Assembly: GCA_910592205.1 (NCBI GenBank)
Contig: CAJVPJ010000017.1
Span: 1 to 64,000, forward strand
Length of the DNA: 64,000 nt
Reading direction: 5' to 3'
Source of the DNA: Paraglomus occultum
Taxonomy: Eukaryota > Glomeromycota > Glomeromycetes > Paraglomerales > Paraglomeraceae
The translations under genes were made by a program, and so were the position numbers. Below the pieces are notes generated by a model. It was given only the letters and a program-made list of their open reading frames with translations. It did no database searches and was not told the origin of the DNA. Every line of letters begins with the position of its first letter. Position 1 is the first letter of the stretch. Below, in pieces: positions 51,218 to 64,000 of this stretch.

Positions 51218-54200
51218 ATGAAGATAAAGAAAACCCCAAAGAAGTTGGTGGCACCTGTAAGTATAAAAACCCACACACGCTCACGCTCTTTCTCATCATG
51301 CTGTTGCAGACTATACGTGACATTCTCGACGATCTACATAATACAACGGTCGAGGTCTAGTAATCACTTGTCGGTGGTGTCATTCACTTGTCACTTTGCA
51401 AAATTTTATCGTGCTGCGCCACATGAAACGATCGTTTGAAGCTTGCTTTACAATCGATGATGTTAACTTAAGTATTTACCGGTATTTCGATCTTTCTCTT
51501 TGCGATCAACTTTTAGGCTCCATCCGTTAAAAAACTTATTCAGAAACTCACAGACTGTCAAGAAGATGAACTACCATCAGTAGTTGCTTCGGTTCCAGAG
51601 TGGACCTTCCCGCGGGGAGATCTTTTTCATTGGATCGGCGTACTGAATCGCTTTGATACAATTCTCGAGGACATTTGTAACAATTGTAATCTAAAGAAAA
51701 TACAAACGAAAGAATTTACCCCAACCACGAAGAATAAACTTTTGGCTGTTTTAAAGTTCTCACGACTCTTATGGGAAAATTGCACAAACAGAAATTTATA
51801 CAGTTCATATGAAGTACGGTTTGATCAAAAAATTGTTCTTGGCGTGCAATGTTACGTTGTTAAAGTATTGGGCGATATGTACGAACTAAATCTTTGTTTC
51901 ATTCTTGCAGCATCTTAATGATCTTTTAAATACCATGGATCTCGACGTTTTAGAAAGTCTCCTTCGATTAGTGCTTCGCCCAGCGCAAAGACTAAGTAAT
52001 CAACGAGCCCTTCGAACTAGCTTTACGATCTCCCAGGATCGCATCCTATTCCTCACCCATAGCTGGGGCACTAAAGAATATGACCTTGATTTGAAAGATC
52101 TTACTTATGACAACATAGCTATTCCGGAGGAATTGACTATTCTCACTTATCAGTTCTATCGCCACTTAACGCCAACTGAGGCTGCTGGAACAGCTGTTGA
52201 TAAAAAACACGATACTGCATTACCTTCTCCTGTTAAACCAAAAAGAAAAGATAGTGCATCTAATGGAGGAGCTACGAAAATCAGTGAAGGTGTTACGTTG
52301 ATTACTATAAATAATCTTAATGAGTTGGGCGCAACAGATATAAACATTTTGGAGCATGTAATTGAAGAACATTCTGTACCTGAAGAATTTCATTATGATC
52401 TGTTGAATCGGATTCGGATTGCGACCAAGATCACGGACGCTGAGAAAAGGCGCCAGATGTTAACGATAAGAGTTCTTGCAATCGCTATTATGGGTATGTT
52501 AGGTGATGATCATATTATTTTTCTTGTCAAGACGCTTGGATTATATATACATATTAAATGCATATTTGGCGCGACGAATACTTATGCGAATTTCACATTA
52601 AGCTCATGTGACACAAGAACCTGTCGCTTCCGCCAAGGTTTTCCTATACGAACCTGATCTTGTGGCAAGCCTAGCCGACTTGATACATCCCGAACGACAT
52701 GTACCCTTAGTATGTATTTGAGACTTAAGTTATTTGAGACCGTTTTATAATTGCAGGCGTCTCATATTATAGGCGACATCAACGTTTACGTTATTTTTTT
52801 ATTTACTAGGAAATTCAAACCGTAGCCTTATACGCTTTGGAAGGCATCAGTCGCTATCGTCCTAGACTGGGTGAAGTTTTATCTGCAATCAATGCACAAG
52901 TTAATCATGGCATTCTACTGTATGTCCTTCGCAGAGTGATTGCGGACTTGGAAAATGAACATTGTAAGTGTAAAAAATGAATCGTGTATCATTCAATTAG
53001 AATTTACAAGTGACCACGATGTTATTATAACGTTATTTAGCAACTTACTCGCAAGAGTACTTGGATGCACTATTTGCCTTGATATCGCACATTATTTCGA
53101 CACAAACAGGAGGAACAATGGTTATAGCAGCTGGAATTGTGCCGACTCTGTTACAATTACTGCTAAATAAGAACCCATCTCAGACAAAAGTGAGAATCAT
53201 GTTCTGAATATTTTATCGTGTGTTGATTGTTGTGTTCTGAGCATATTTCTCAATTACTTCTTTAGAACGTCACCAAGGCTGTTATTCTATTGGATAGTCT
53301 AGTTTATGGCTTTAACCCATCGTTCACCAATTTTTGCAACGCCAACGGAGTGAACATACTTGTAAACAGAATCAAGGTCAGCTATGATATGTTCTCTATA
53401 CGAGCTGTTTGACTTGTTCCTAACACCAACGATTTTATCAATCTTATCATCAGGATGAAACCAATAATAGTCTAAATTTAGCGCGGATCGCTCGTGGCGA
53501 TCAAATGGAAGATGTCAAAATAGCAAATGTTTCCGCGTCGACGCCCGTTTCTGCAAAAGGTATCCTGTCTATCTACGTATATGGAACGTTCTTGTCGATA
53601 ACTGTTTGTTCATTAACCATAACGGGTATATTTATACCTAGATGAGGACTTTGTATTGCCCTACGACCTATCATCTTTGCTTAAATCAATGCTTAAATTT
53701 GTATTGCATATGATGCAGACATCAGGCACTGCTGACGGATTGCGCAATCTTATTGAAACATCTTTGCCAGAATCGATCAACAGTATACTTGGTCAGCCGA
53801 ACGTGTTTGGTAGTAGTATTTATGCTCTAGGTAAGAGACGCGGCTTTATAATCTAATTCACGTAATGTGTATGGTTATTACGTGAATACTTACGATTACT
53901 TGCTATATCGTCTACAGCTATTCAACTTATGGCAACCTTCATACACAATGAGCCGACATCATTGCCGATAATACAGGAAGCCAAATTGCCGCAGACATTT
54001 TTAAAATCAATATGTAGTGATATACCTGTGTCTGTCGATGTACGTATATTGATAGATAATTCATTTACTGTTTAACGCATGTAACGAAAATGATCATGAG
54101 TTCATTTCATTACTTAGGTTATTCAACACATCCCAAATGCGTTTGGAGCCATTTGTCTCAACAATCAAGGACTCGAAATCTTTAAAGAGGCCAACCCAAT

Positions 54201-57200
54201 CAACAAGTTTTTCTCAATATTCACATCAGCTGAACATCTGCGTGCTCTGCAAGATAATGACCTTGCAAGTGTCTTAGGACCGTCAATTGACGAGCTGATG
54301 CGACATCACCCGAGTCTAAAACCTTCAATCATGAATTCCATACGAACAATGCTAAATCGAATACTTGAACTTGGTCAAGCTGATCCCTCGACTGTCAACG
54401 ACGATACTAATAGGCTCCATGTAGGGACCAAAGGTGAAAAACGCGATCATGAAATTCATATGGCTACTGAATCTACGGATGTCACTATGACTGAAGCATA
54501 TCTACCGAAAGTCGAGGATAAACGGGAAAATATAATTGTGTCGTTTATCGAAGTTGCAGCTAAGGTGAGACCAGTATGCTGATGGGAATGTAAACCGGAA
54601 GATTTTTTAATAATGTTTTTAAACATCTGCTTACACTCTTTTACTACAGTTTTTGGAAGGATTGTTCCAAAACTCGTCTCATTCCAAAGAATTCATCGAT
54701 CAAGATGGCCTTGGTATTATCTTGAACTTTTACTCGCTACCTACTCTTCCTTATAATTTTTCCATGAGCGCCCCCAGTGATTCACCAGTTGGTCAGGCGT
54801 CCGAATCACTTAAACAATTAATGCGAACGATCGCTGAAAATGAACCGAAGCGAGTCATTAGGAATATATTGACTGCTCTCAATTCGGCTCTTATGAAAGC
54901 AAAGGACTTTATGGATTATACGGACAAAGGTGGCAGACTCGTGGAATATATTGACTTAGTTGGTATGTCGGATGAAATCTAAAATTACCTAAATGGAGAC
55001 ACATCCAGACAGAAATTAATTGTGTTTTTTTTTTTTTTTTTTTGCTATATTCCTTGAAAAAGGAGAAGATACACTCAAATTGTCTGAAGCAAATGTGACA
55101 TTTAGATCGTTGATTACGCTTAACGGTCTTGTTGGGCTTATTTCCGATCTTTATTATCTATCAATGTCTTCGCATTTGAAGAGCACTGCATCGATTGTAG
55201 AAATTTTTACTGCAGATAACGAAGCACTGTCTGCGCTTGGAAAATTGCATCGGTATATATTTTGACACATTCTACAAAACACTTAATAGTCCCCAATTAA
55301 TTCTTTTTGTGAAAATAGTACCTGTGTTTGGGAAGGCGTAGTTTTGAATACATCTCTGCCGAAATCATGGGATATCAGCTCGACCAAACCGAAGAAACTT
55401 GCCGGTATCGAACCTACGCAGGATACGACATCTAATGGCCCTACCGCCGACGCAAACAAAGATGCTACAGAGACGGCAGGACCTTCGGTTGATCTGAATG
55501 ATCATAGGGTAAAAAATGCCAAATGTTTCAAATATTTGGTTACAGAAATACCAGGATGCATTTCACGACTACTTCAAGGTAATCTGTTGGCCACGCATTA
55601 GTTGATATCTTACAAGGAATGACTAAGCATTATTTTAACTTGTGTTTAGGCTTGTCAAGGATGCTTTATGCTCGCAAGACACACGATGTCAATATGAGGA
55701 AACAGGCTTTCAAAGTATCTGATACTGTGGCAGAAATTCTTCGCGATCATTTGACGTGGCCTCGTTATGGTAAATACAGGTTTTGTTCAGTTGCATGCGT
55801 GAAAAAAGTCGACAAACTAACGGCTGTCTCAATTTGGTAGCTTTGGAAGGCGGACCCGATCCCAATGTCGATGCTTTGAACAAATACAATTATCTTACAA
55901 CAATGTTGGGACTATTGTCATTAGTCTACTTGGATGGTAACGTGAAACTTTTGTCTACCATTAAGTCTTGTTGTTTGCTTTTTTAAAACAGAATTCTCAG
56001 AAATTTTGTGAATCCTAGAGCGGAGACAAATAAACTTACAAACAATGCTGGCAGTATCTTTCGATCGTATTGGAGGACTTGAATGTGTATTATCGTTGCT
56101 TCGTCAGTTCTGGAACGAAGCGCAAGCTATCGAAGAATATTCAAGCGCAGAGAACGATGACAATGCCAAGGAGAGAGAAACAAGGCTTCACAAATGCTTG
56201 CAAATGGCGCTTAGTTTTCTTCAATTTCTATCGTTATCAAAAGTACTACATGAATCACAGTACACGACTTCAATCACTTCTAAAGAGCGAGACCGGGGCA
56301 GTGCTGAATTTTTTGACCCTCACGAGTTTTTAGTTAATGTCCGTGCTAAAATGTTGCCAGTAATCAGAGATTTTTGGTCAAGCCCTTATTTGCAGAAGGC
56401 ACCAGTAAGTGTGATCCGGATGATCATTCAGATTCTTGTTCAAATCCTGAAAGCCGAGGGTGAAGTTAATCAGCGACCCGAAGGACCAAGTAGTTTTGAT
56501 GCTTCTTTCCTGTTTGGCACACTTGTTCCTAATGAAGAAAAAGTACAGCAGCTAATTGAAATGGGATTCCCCAGAGGAGCAGCAGAAACTGCTCTGGTCA
56601 GATGCGACAACCAGGTAGAAGCTGCAACAGAGTATTTACTGACGCACCCTGAAGCAACGGCAGAAGCGATCCAAGCAGCAGAGGCAGCTCAAGCGGCGAC
56701 GGAAAGTAGAGACACGTCCACAGACATCTCATCTAATGATGCTAATCAAGGAAATGTACCAACGGAAGCAAATGCAGATACAAGCGTTAATCAGTCTATC
56801 GATACTGCGGATGGGCATCAAGATATGGTTACAGATACGACCATTGAATCTACCAACATATTTGGCGGGTTACAAGACGCTAACGCAACCGATTTTGACA
56901 CGGCTGTTAATTTGAGTGATATATTGTCTCCAGATGAAGGAAGTCTTGACGCTGTTGTTCCGATGGATATGGACACCAATGCCAAGAAAACAGAAAAGGG
57001 CAAAGAGAAGGAGGTGTCCTTCATTGAATCATACAAAGACATTCGAACAGAACTTAAAAATACGTGCCCTCCTACCGCCCTCGCAATTCTCGATAATGTT
57101 GAAGATGTAACATTCGACGTGAAGGATTTGTTTGTGCTGCTTAGTAAGAATGAGTTTGAGAAGACTTTCGAACTTATCAAAGTCATTGATATTATTCAAT

Positions 57201-60200
57201 CCGGAGAATCCATGACTGGAGAGCAACGCCAGAAAGTGTTAAGTTCACGCCTGCGTTTGGTGGCTTTACTAGTTAATGATTCAAGTATTCAGAGCAAAGT
57301 GCCTTCGTTATCGATACCCTTATTCAAGAACGTTTTACAATTGATTCTTAACCAAGCTACACTACCCGACAAAGACTTACTGGCCCCTTGGCTTGCATCG
57401 GCTCTCTTGATCGTAGAAGCATTTATTTCGTTAGCTGACGAACCTCCATATGTCGCACTTGAGACTACGTTGGATGAGTCAAAGGAGCATGACGATTTGG
57501 CCATTAGTAATATTCCTATTAGTGATGACGATCGCTCCGCTTTACTAGACTTCTCTTTGAACGTTCTCGCAAGAGATCCTTCGAATAAAGATGTCACTGT
57601 AGCGTTGTTCAGAATTCTCGTGAGATTGACGCGCTTTCACAAATACGCTGTCGATTTTGTCCAGAAGAATGGATTGTCAATACTGCTTAACGTCTTCAAA
57701 ACTCGGGCCCATGAGTTTCATCGCCATCATGCTTATTCCATAATGATTGTGCGACATATCGTTGAGGATAGCAAAGTCGTTTCGGAAATCATGGAACGAG
57801 AAATTAAGAACTGGTTTTCTCATCCAAGATCAAGAGTGTTCGATATCAACAACTATTTGTGTAGTAACAGCCAATTGGCTCTACGAGATCCTGATTTGTT
57901 CATACAATCTACAACAAAACTTTGCAAATTAACGAGATATGAGACTACTGGGCGGAATATGCAAATATCCTTGGTGAAAACAGAAAATTTGACAGAACCT
58001 TCGGAAAATGATCGCAGAGACTTAACTATTCATGAAGAAGAGATGATGGATGTAACGGCTTCTACGTCTGCTCCCACCTCGGAATCACCAAAGAAACTAC
58101 TCCATAGCTCGGAAATGTCTGAAAATCTTATTGCATTCATTGCCAGTGAATTAATGAACATTCGTGACAATCAGACTGTTGCAACGGAAATTAAATCATC
58201 TGAACCATCCAAACAAGAGGACGGCATCGGGAGCCCGACTATCATTATAAACGGTCAAACTGTTCAGTCAGAAGTCAAGCCATTATTTAAACCAGAGGAA
58301 CATCTTGATTATCTGTGTCGATGTTTCTTGTTGCAGTGTCTCACCGAATTGGTGTCATCGTATCCATCCTGTAAAATGGATGTGGTTAATCTTTCTCGGC
58401 GCCGTAATAGTACAGGAATTCATGCTTCAATGAGACGAACTTCGCTTATCACTCACCTATTGAACGATCTACTTCCCTACGGTTGTATTACTCAAACTAA
58501 TGACATCGAAATGCGTAAGAAACATGGACAATCTAAAATGGCAACGTCTGTATTGGTTGCATTATGCTCTAATAATGCTGAGAAAGACCACAAGAAATTA
58601 CACCCTGAAACGGCGCACGTCAGGAAGTTTGTAATTGATAATATTATCAAATCATTCACCAATGCCATTGCATCTAATGATCCTATTGAAGCCAAGTACG
58701 GTAGGCTACTCGCCCTTGCAGAGCTTTGCTACGCTATCTTGACTTCACGAACGACACTATCTTCCAATTCCACAAGACCGATTGAAGAAGGTCCTACCAG
58801 CATTGCAAAAATTATGCTCGATAAAAATCTAGTGAATACATTGACCGTCGCACTTGCCGAAGTCGATCTCAATTACCCATCATCCAGGGTATTAATTAAT
58901 GCTTTATTGCGACCTTTCGAGTACCTCACGAAAATAGCGATTAGAATGACTCGTGCGCCCGAAACAGAAACCAAAGACGGTGATGATCAACCGCGCCGTG
59001 CCAGCATTTCGTCTATCACTGAATCAAGTTCTGAAGAATTATCACATGAAGCCGAGGATGCTCCTGACTTGTATGCCCACTCTGCTTTAGGCGTAATTGA
59101 AGGTAGAGTAGAAAGCGAAGAAGATACAGAAAGCATCATGGGTACTTCGGCAACTGAAGAAGCTTTTGACGACGAAGACTATGAAGAAGAGAGTGATAGC
59201 GACCTTAGTGATGAGGATCTGGAAGACGAAGACAGAGGCGACGATATGGACATTGAAGGTGCTCTTCATAATTCTTTAGAAGGTGATAGCGACGAGTCTG
59301 ATAATCATGAAACTGACGAAGATTATGAGGAAGATGATTTAGATGATCATAATGATGATGATTCTGATGATGATGAGGATCATGATGACAATGATGAAGA
59401 CGCTGACGACCATGAAATGGCTTGGGAAGATGTTGACGAACCAGTTATGATTACCCGCGAAGCTATTATTGATAATGACGATGATGAACATCCTCGACAT
59501 GTTCGACATGACAGATTTGGTGCAGATGAAGACGGTCCAGAGCGAGAAATGATGGTTATAGCGGACGACGATGATGAGGACGACGACGACGTCGACGACC
59601 TTGACGATGACGATGATGACGATATTGGTGAAAATATTGTCTTATCTGGTGCAGACGTCACAGACGATGGAATCGAAGACCGTCATTTGTTCAATTGGGG
59701 ATGGAACAGTCACAATCCTTTGTTCATGGCTGATGATGATCTCGGGGTTCCTGTGCGTACAAGCCGCACTTTGTTCAGTTTTGGCAGAAGAGGGCGCTTA
59801 GGTGCTGGGCGTCGAGCTATCTTGGAAGTTCCTCCGGACAATTTCGATATAATCTGGGGTGATAGCGGTGATCAAGGCCGATTTGATTATATTGGAACAG
59901 ATGATCTCCCTGGGCTCGGCCGAAGTCGGCCAATAATAAATACTGGAGCTGACGATATTGCAAATCATCCACTACTAGTTAATCGTAACCCCAATACTTC
60001 AACGCCCACTACCGATAGCGTGCGCGGAAGGGGCTCTCGGAATGGACATCTCAGTGACTTAGCTCAACCAATCGAGGAAATAATTAGCGGCGGAGCTGTT
60101 CATATATTGCAGCAACTATTTAATCGTCGTCACGGTCTCGTACCTCCAACTTACAGAATCGAATTAAGCTCTGGTTCCGGCGGTTTAATTAGTGGTATTG

Positions 60201-63200
60201 AAGTCGATCGCGTCATCAACCATGCAAGCTCACCCCAAGATGCAACTACTTCCACAGGTTTCAGCGATCCCGTAAAAGCAATACAAGACTTTACTCTTTT
60301 ATCGACAAGCCGAAGATGGTTCGAAGAAGCACGAATGATGTATGGAAACGCTGTAAAGGACAAAGCAGTGAAGCTAACTAATCCGATACTAAATATTCTC
60401 ATTCCACTCGCAATTGATGAGAAAAAGAAAAAAGAAGAAAAAGACAGAGAAGAGCGAAGAATAAGAGAGGAAGAGGAAAGTAGACTTAGAGAAGAAGAAA
60501 CAAGGAGAGCTGAAGAAGCAGAGCGTAGACTTAGAGAAGAGGAGGAAGCGCGGAGAGTGGCTGAGGAGGAAGCAAGACTTCGAGCTGAGGAAGAGCGAGC
60601 ACAAGATACAGTCATGCAACAAGATGGGAATGAACCAACAGCGCAAGTTCTTGCAGAACATGTTACCAGCGAAGTAACGGGTGATGCGATGATTGAAGAT
60701 TTATTAACAAGAGAATTTTCTGTCGATACTACCGAAGCCATGGAAGCAGAATTTACGACAGCAACAGAAACCGTTACTACTGATGAATCCGTCAGCGCTC
60801 AATCAGCAACAGCTGAATCTGGCGAAGCTTCTGCTGAAACCCAACAACAACGTACTACTGTAATGGTTAATGGACATCCTGTGGACATCACTGATACCGA
60901 TATTGATCCAGCGTTTCTTGAAGCCTTGCCCGACGAGCTCCGACAAGAAGTTCTTAGTCAACACTTACCACGAGTTCATGCTCGTCCCACGGCAACAGAA
61001 GGCAGCCAAGCAATAGATCCGCAATTTCTTCAAGCGCTCCCTGATGATGTTCGTGAAGACGTGCTTCGAGAGCAGGAAGAAGCTGAACGTGAAAGAAGAG
61101 AACGAGACAGGCCTAGTGGAGTTACAGCTGCAGATATGGATCCTGCGACTTTCCTCGCTACATTAGAACCTACATTGAGGCAGACGGTGCTTATGGAACA
61201 GGATGATATGGTTTTGGCTTCATTACCTCCGTCCATTATTGCAGAGGCGAACGCACTTAGGGCTAATAGACGGTATAACAATGTCTTCCGTACAAGAACA
61301 ACTCTATCAGGCGTAAGTCCCATCACAAGCTCAACCAGAAAACCTACCGTCCATCGTGATGCTATGAAATTAGTGGACAATAGCGGTTTGTCTACGTTGG
61401 TTAGACTTTTATTCTTACCACAGCCGCTTGGCAAGAACCTACTACACAAATTACTCGCAAACTTGTGTGAAAACAGTAAAACTCGTGGTGAATTAATTTC
61501 AATGTTACTGCAGAAACTTCAAGAAGGAAGTGGTGATGTTGCGGCCGCCGTAGACAAGAGTTTTGCGCAGATGTCTTTGAAGAACAAAGGAGTTCAAAAA
61601 TGTATGCCGAAGAAAGGAAGCGCACCATCTGTTCCACTTACCGTTTGCACAGCTGGCGAGAATGTTCCGAATCTTGTGGCCCAGAGATGTTTGGAATCGC
61701 TTACATATATTGTCACTAATAATGATGCGGCCGTAAACTATTTCTTAGCTGAACACGAGACTGTTATTGGCCTTAAGCGCTCTAACAGCAGAAAGGGTAA
61801 AGACAAGCAAAATAAAACAGTCATCAGCAAGTATCCCGTAGTCGCATTACTCAGTTTACTTGACAAGCAAGTATTTATTAAGAACACACCTTTAATGGAT
61901 TCATTGATGCAGTTATTATCCTACGTATTACGCCCATTATCTACGTTAGCCAAGTCGGACAGTTCCAACATCGAAAAAGTTAGTGGTGATATTAATAGTA
62001 CTGAATCAAACTTGCAGTCTACCAATTCTGTTGCCGAAACATCAACTGATTCATCAGATAACGTCGCGACAACGGTGGAGGGAAGCAATGTTGCTCAACC
62101 ACAGCCGTCTCAAACTAGTAGCAACGAACCTACTCAAGCAAGTGACTCTAACGATCAGCCATCCGTTTCCGCTGACAACATTGAAGCCGTTGCAACATCG
62201 GCATCCATATCGAAACAGAGCGAGCAGAGCCAGCAGCCGACCTTAAAACCACCCGTCATACCAGACTATTGTCTCCGTCTGGTTGTGAATGTTCTAACGG
62301 CGGGTGAATGCACGAGTAACACTTTCAAATACACGCAAGCTGTCATTCAACACCTCTCTACTCTACAGGGTGCACGTGATGTTATTACTTCTGAACTTGT
62401 TATTAGAGCTCAAGCTCTTGGAAACGAAATTCTCGACGATTTGGATGAATTAGGAGAGGTTCTCGAGCAAGCGAAATCGGGCGTTGACGTTCAGGGAGTT
62501 ACATTATCCAAGTTTTCACCATCATCTTCCAAACAAGCCAAGCTTCTCCGTGTGCTCAAGACAGTTGATTATATGTATTCGCGTAAACAACAACAATCAG
62601 CTACTCAACAAGTAGAAATATCTCTCGCACCAACAGTCGATCCCGAACACCCAGATACACAAGTCGAGCAAACTAGTACAAATGGAGTGGGAACAACCAA
62701 GTTGACTGAAGATGAAGAGAAAGTCATGAAGATATATGAGAGTCTTGCATTTACTTCCCTTTGGAAGAAACTTGGGCGATGTCTGAGTATTATACATGAG
62801 AAATCAGACATGATTCATGTAGCCACTGTTTTGTTACCGCTCATAGAATCGTTGATGGTCGTCTGTAAGTACGTCGGTACACCAGCTGCGGCTCATCGTA
62901 CTTTACCCACAAGTTCACAATCGGTAACAGAGAGCATGGAGGAGTTGTTCTTTAGCTTTACAGAGAATCATAGGAAGATACTTAATACCATGGTTAGAAA
63001 TAACCCGTCGCTGATGAGTGGATCATTTTCATTGCTTGTACATAACCCGAAAATACTTGAATTCGATAATAAGAGGAACTATTTCAACCAGCAGCTGCAC
63101 AAAAGAAATGGCACTCGAGATCATTATGGCACGTTACAACTCAACGTCCGTCGTCAATACGTATTCGACGACTCTTTCCAATTTCTACAAAGAAGAACAG

Positions 63201-64000
63201 GAGATGAAATCAAGTATAACAAACTTAGCGTTAGATTCTATGACGAAGAAGGTGTTGATGCCGGCGGCGTGACGCGAGAATGGTTCCAGGTGCTTGCTCG
63301 ACAAATGTTTAACGAAGATTACGCTCTATTCAAGACATCAGCTGCGGACCGACTAACTTATCAGCCTAATAGATTGTCAGGATTTAATCCGGAACACTTG
63401 CTTTTCTTCAAGTTTGTTGGTCGCGTTATTGGAAAGGCTATTTATGATGGGAGACTATTGGACGCTTATTTCACTCGTTCGTTCTACAAGCACATGCTTG
63501 GAAAAGCTGTTGATTACAGAGACGTTGAGGCTATTGATTTAGAATACTATAACAGTCTGGTATGGATGCTGAATAATGATATTACCGGTGTTGTTGATCT
63601 AACATTCAGCGTGGAGATAGAAGATTTCGGACAAAAGAAAATAATTGACTTGAAACAAAATGGCCGAAATATTCCTGTAACTGAACAGAACAAGCGAGAA
63701 TATGTCATGTTAGTTACGGAGCAAAAACTCACAAAAGCTATTAAGGATCAAATCGAAGCATTCCTTGCAGGATTCCACGAGATTATTCCCCCACATCTAA
63801 TTAGAATTTTTAATGAACAAGAATTAGAATTGCTTATATCTGGTATGCCTGATATAGACATCGACGACTGGAAGAATAACACAGAGTACCAAAACTATAC
63901 GCCATCATCACCACAGATTCAATGGTTCTGGCGAGCAGTACGTAGTTTTGATCAAGAAGAGCGAGCCAAACTGCTACAATTTGTCACTGGAACATCAAAA
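51218..64000 (+). CDS. TOM1: HUWE1/TOM1-type giant HECT E3 ubiquitin ligase (3' end outside window)
   Basis: Seventeen exons start 51218-51256, 51517-51813, 51911-52493, 52603-52709, 52810-52963, 53041-53189, 53266-53376, 53454-53559, 53642-53830, 53918-54039, 54118-54564, 54650-54962, 55063-55252, 55319-55578, 55650-55769 and 55841-55936. The last, from 56019, runs open for 7982 bases to the window edge; about 3755 aa are visible. The N-terminus fits the DUF908/DUF913 armadillo-like region (KVFLYEPDLVASLADLIHPE). A UBA domain follows at about 1264-1305 (IEMGFPRGAAETALVRC), then a long Asp/Glu tract at about 2200-2300, a charged helix (60421-60600), and UBM-type motifs DPAFLEALPDELRQEVL and DPQFLQALPDDVREDVL at about 2719-2770. 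The HECT N-lobe is clear from about 3475 (DEEGVDAGGVTREWFQVL). The catalytic Cys lies beyond the window. Yeast Tom1 and human HUWE1 act on excess histones, ribosomal proteins and other nuclear substrates. Confidence 0.95.

Noticed and set aside
60151..60741. 196-aa Ser-rich minus-strand ORF
   Set aside because: Antisense of the charged Glu/Arg helix of the HUWE1-like exon; the poly-Ser composition is an artefact of GAA/GAG codons.

Overview
This is nuclear DNA of a filamentous fungus. It is AT-rich, and the genes are broken by many short GT-AG introns. The mix of highly conserved fungal housekeeping genes, Crinkler (CRN)-type effector-like genes and decayed Tc1/mariner, mariner and pogo/Tigger transposons resembles an arbuscular mycorrhizal (Glomeromycotina, Rhizophagus-like) genome. 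That assignment is inference from gene content and style, not from a marker gene.

Layout. Positions 1-5.6 kb: transposon debris (Tc1 fragment, degenerate ~160-bp tandem repeat, 458-bp foldback element). 5.6-9.8 kb (+): KIN4-like protein kinase with a KA1 tail, 10 exons. 9.8-13.4 kb: mostly empty. 13.4-15.1 kb (+): MARCHF5-like membrane RING-CH E3 ligase with a 22-nt microexon. 16.0-17.3 kb (+): DUF2015 protein and a small Cys/His protein. 18.0-20.0 kb (-): an unrecognised membrane protein, six exons, one apparent frameshift. 20.4-22.9 kb (+): a broken CRN-like gene behind a pogo-type MITE, then the broken RuvC/zinc-finger end of a TnpB/Fanzor-like nuclease. 23.2-26.5 kb: divergent pair, DNA polymerase delta subunit 3 (-) and eIF4A-III/FAL1 (+). 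27-30.3 kb: a small unresolved gene and two Tc1 pseudogenes. 30.4-31.9 kb (+): LEU5-type mitochondrial CoA carrier. 34.6-35 kb: mariner pseudogene. 36.1-38.4 kb (+): SIR2/HST1-class sirtuin. 39.0-40.6 kb (-): ING-family PHD protein. 41.6-43.7 kb (-): DNA polymerase alpha B subunit, 11 exons, with an ACGCGT box upstream and a complete Tigger-like transposon just behind it. 46.8-49.8 kb (+): CRN-type P-loop effector-like gene with frameshifts. 51.2-64 kb (+): giant HUWE1/TOM1 HECT E3 ligase, cut by the window end before the catalytic cysteine.

How the genes relate. Two genes encode accessory subunits of replicative polymerases (alpha B, delta p66-like). Two more, the sirtuin and the ING protein, are chromatin regulators whose 3' ends face each other. 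Two are ubiquitin ligases. There is no operon-like organisation. Most real genes here are invisible as single long ORFs; I rebuilt them exon by exon and checked that intron phases agree. Several genes show single-base frameshifts, some of them in homopolymer runs. These may be genuine decay or assembly errors, and I flag each one.
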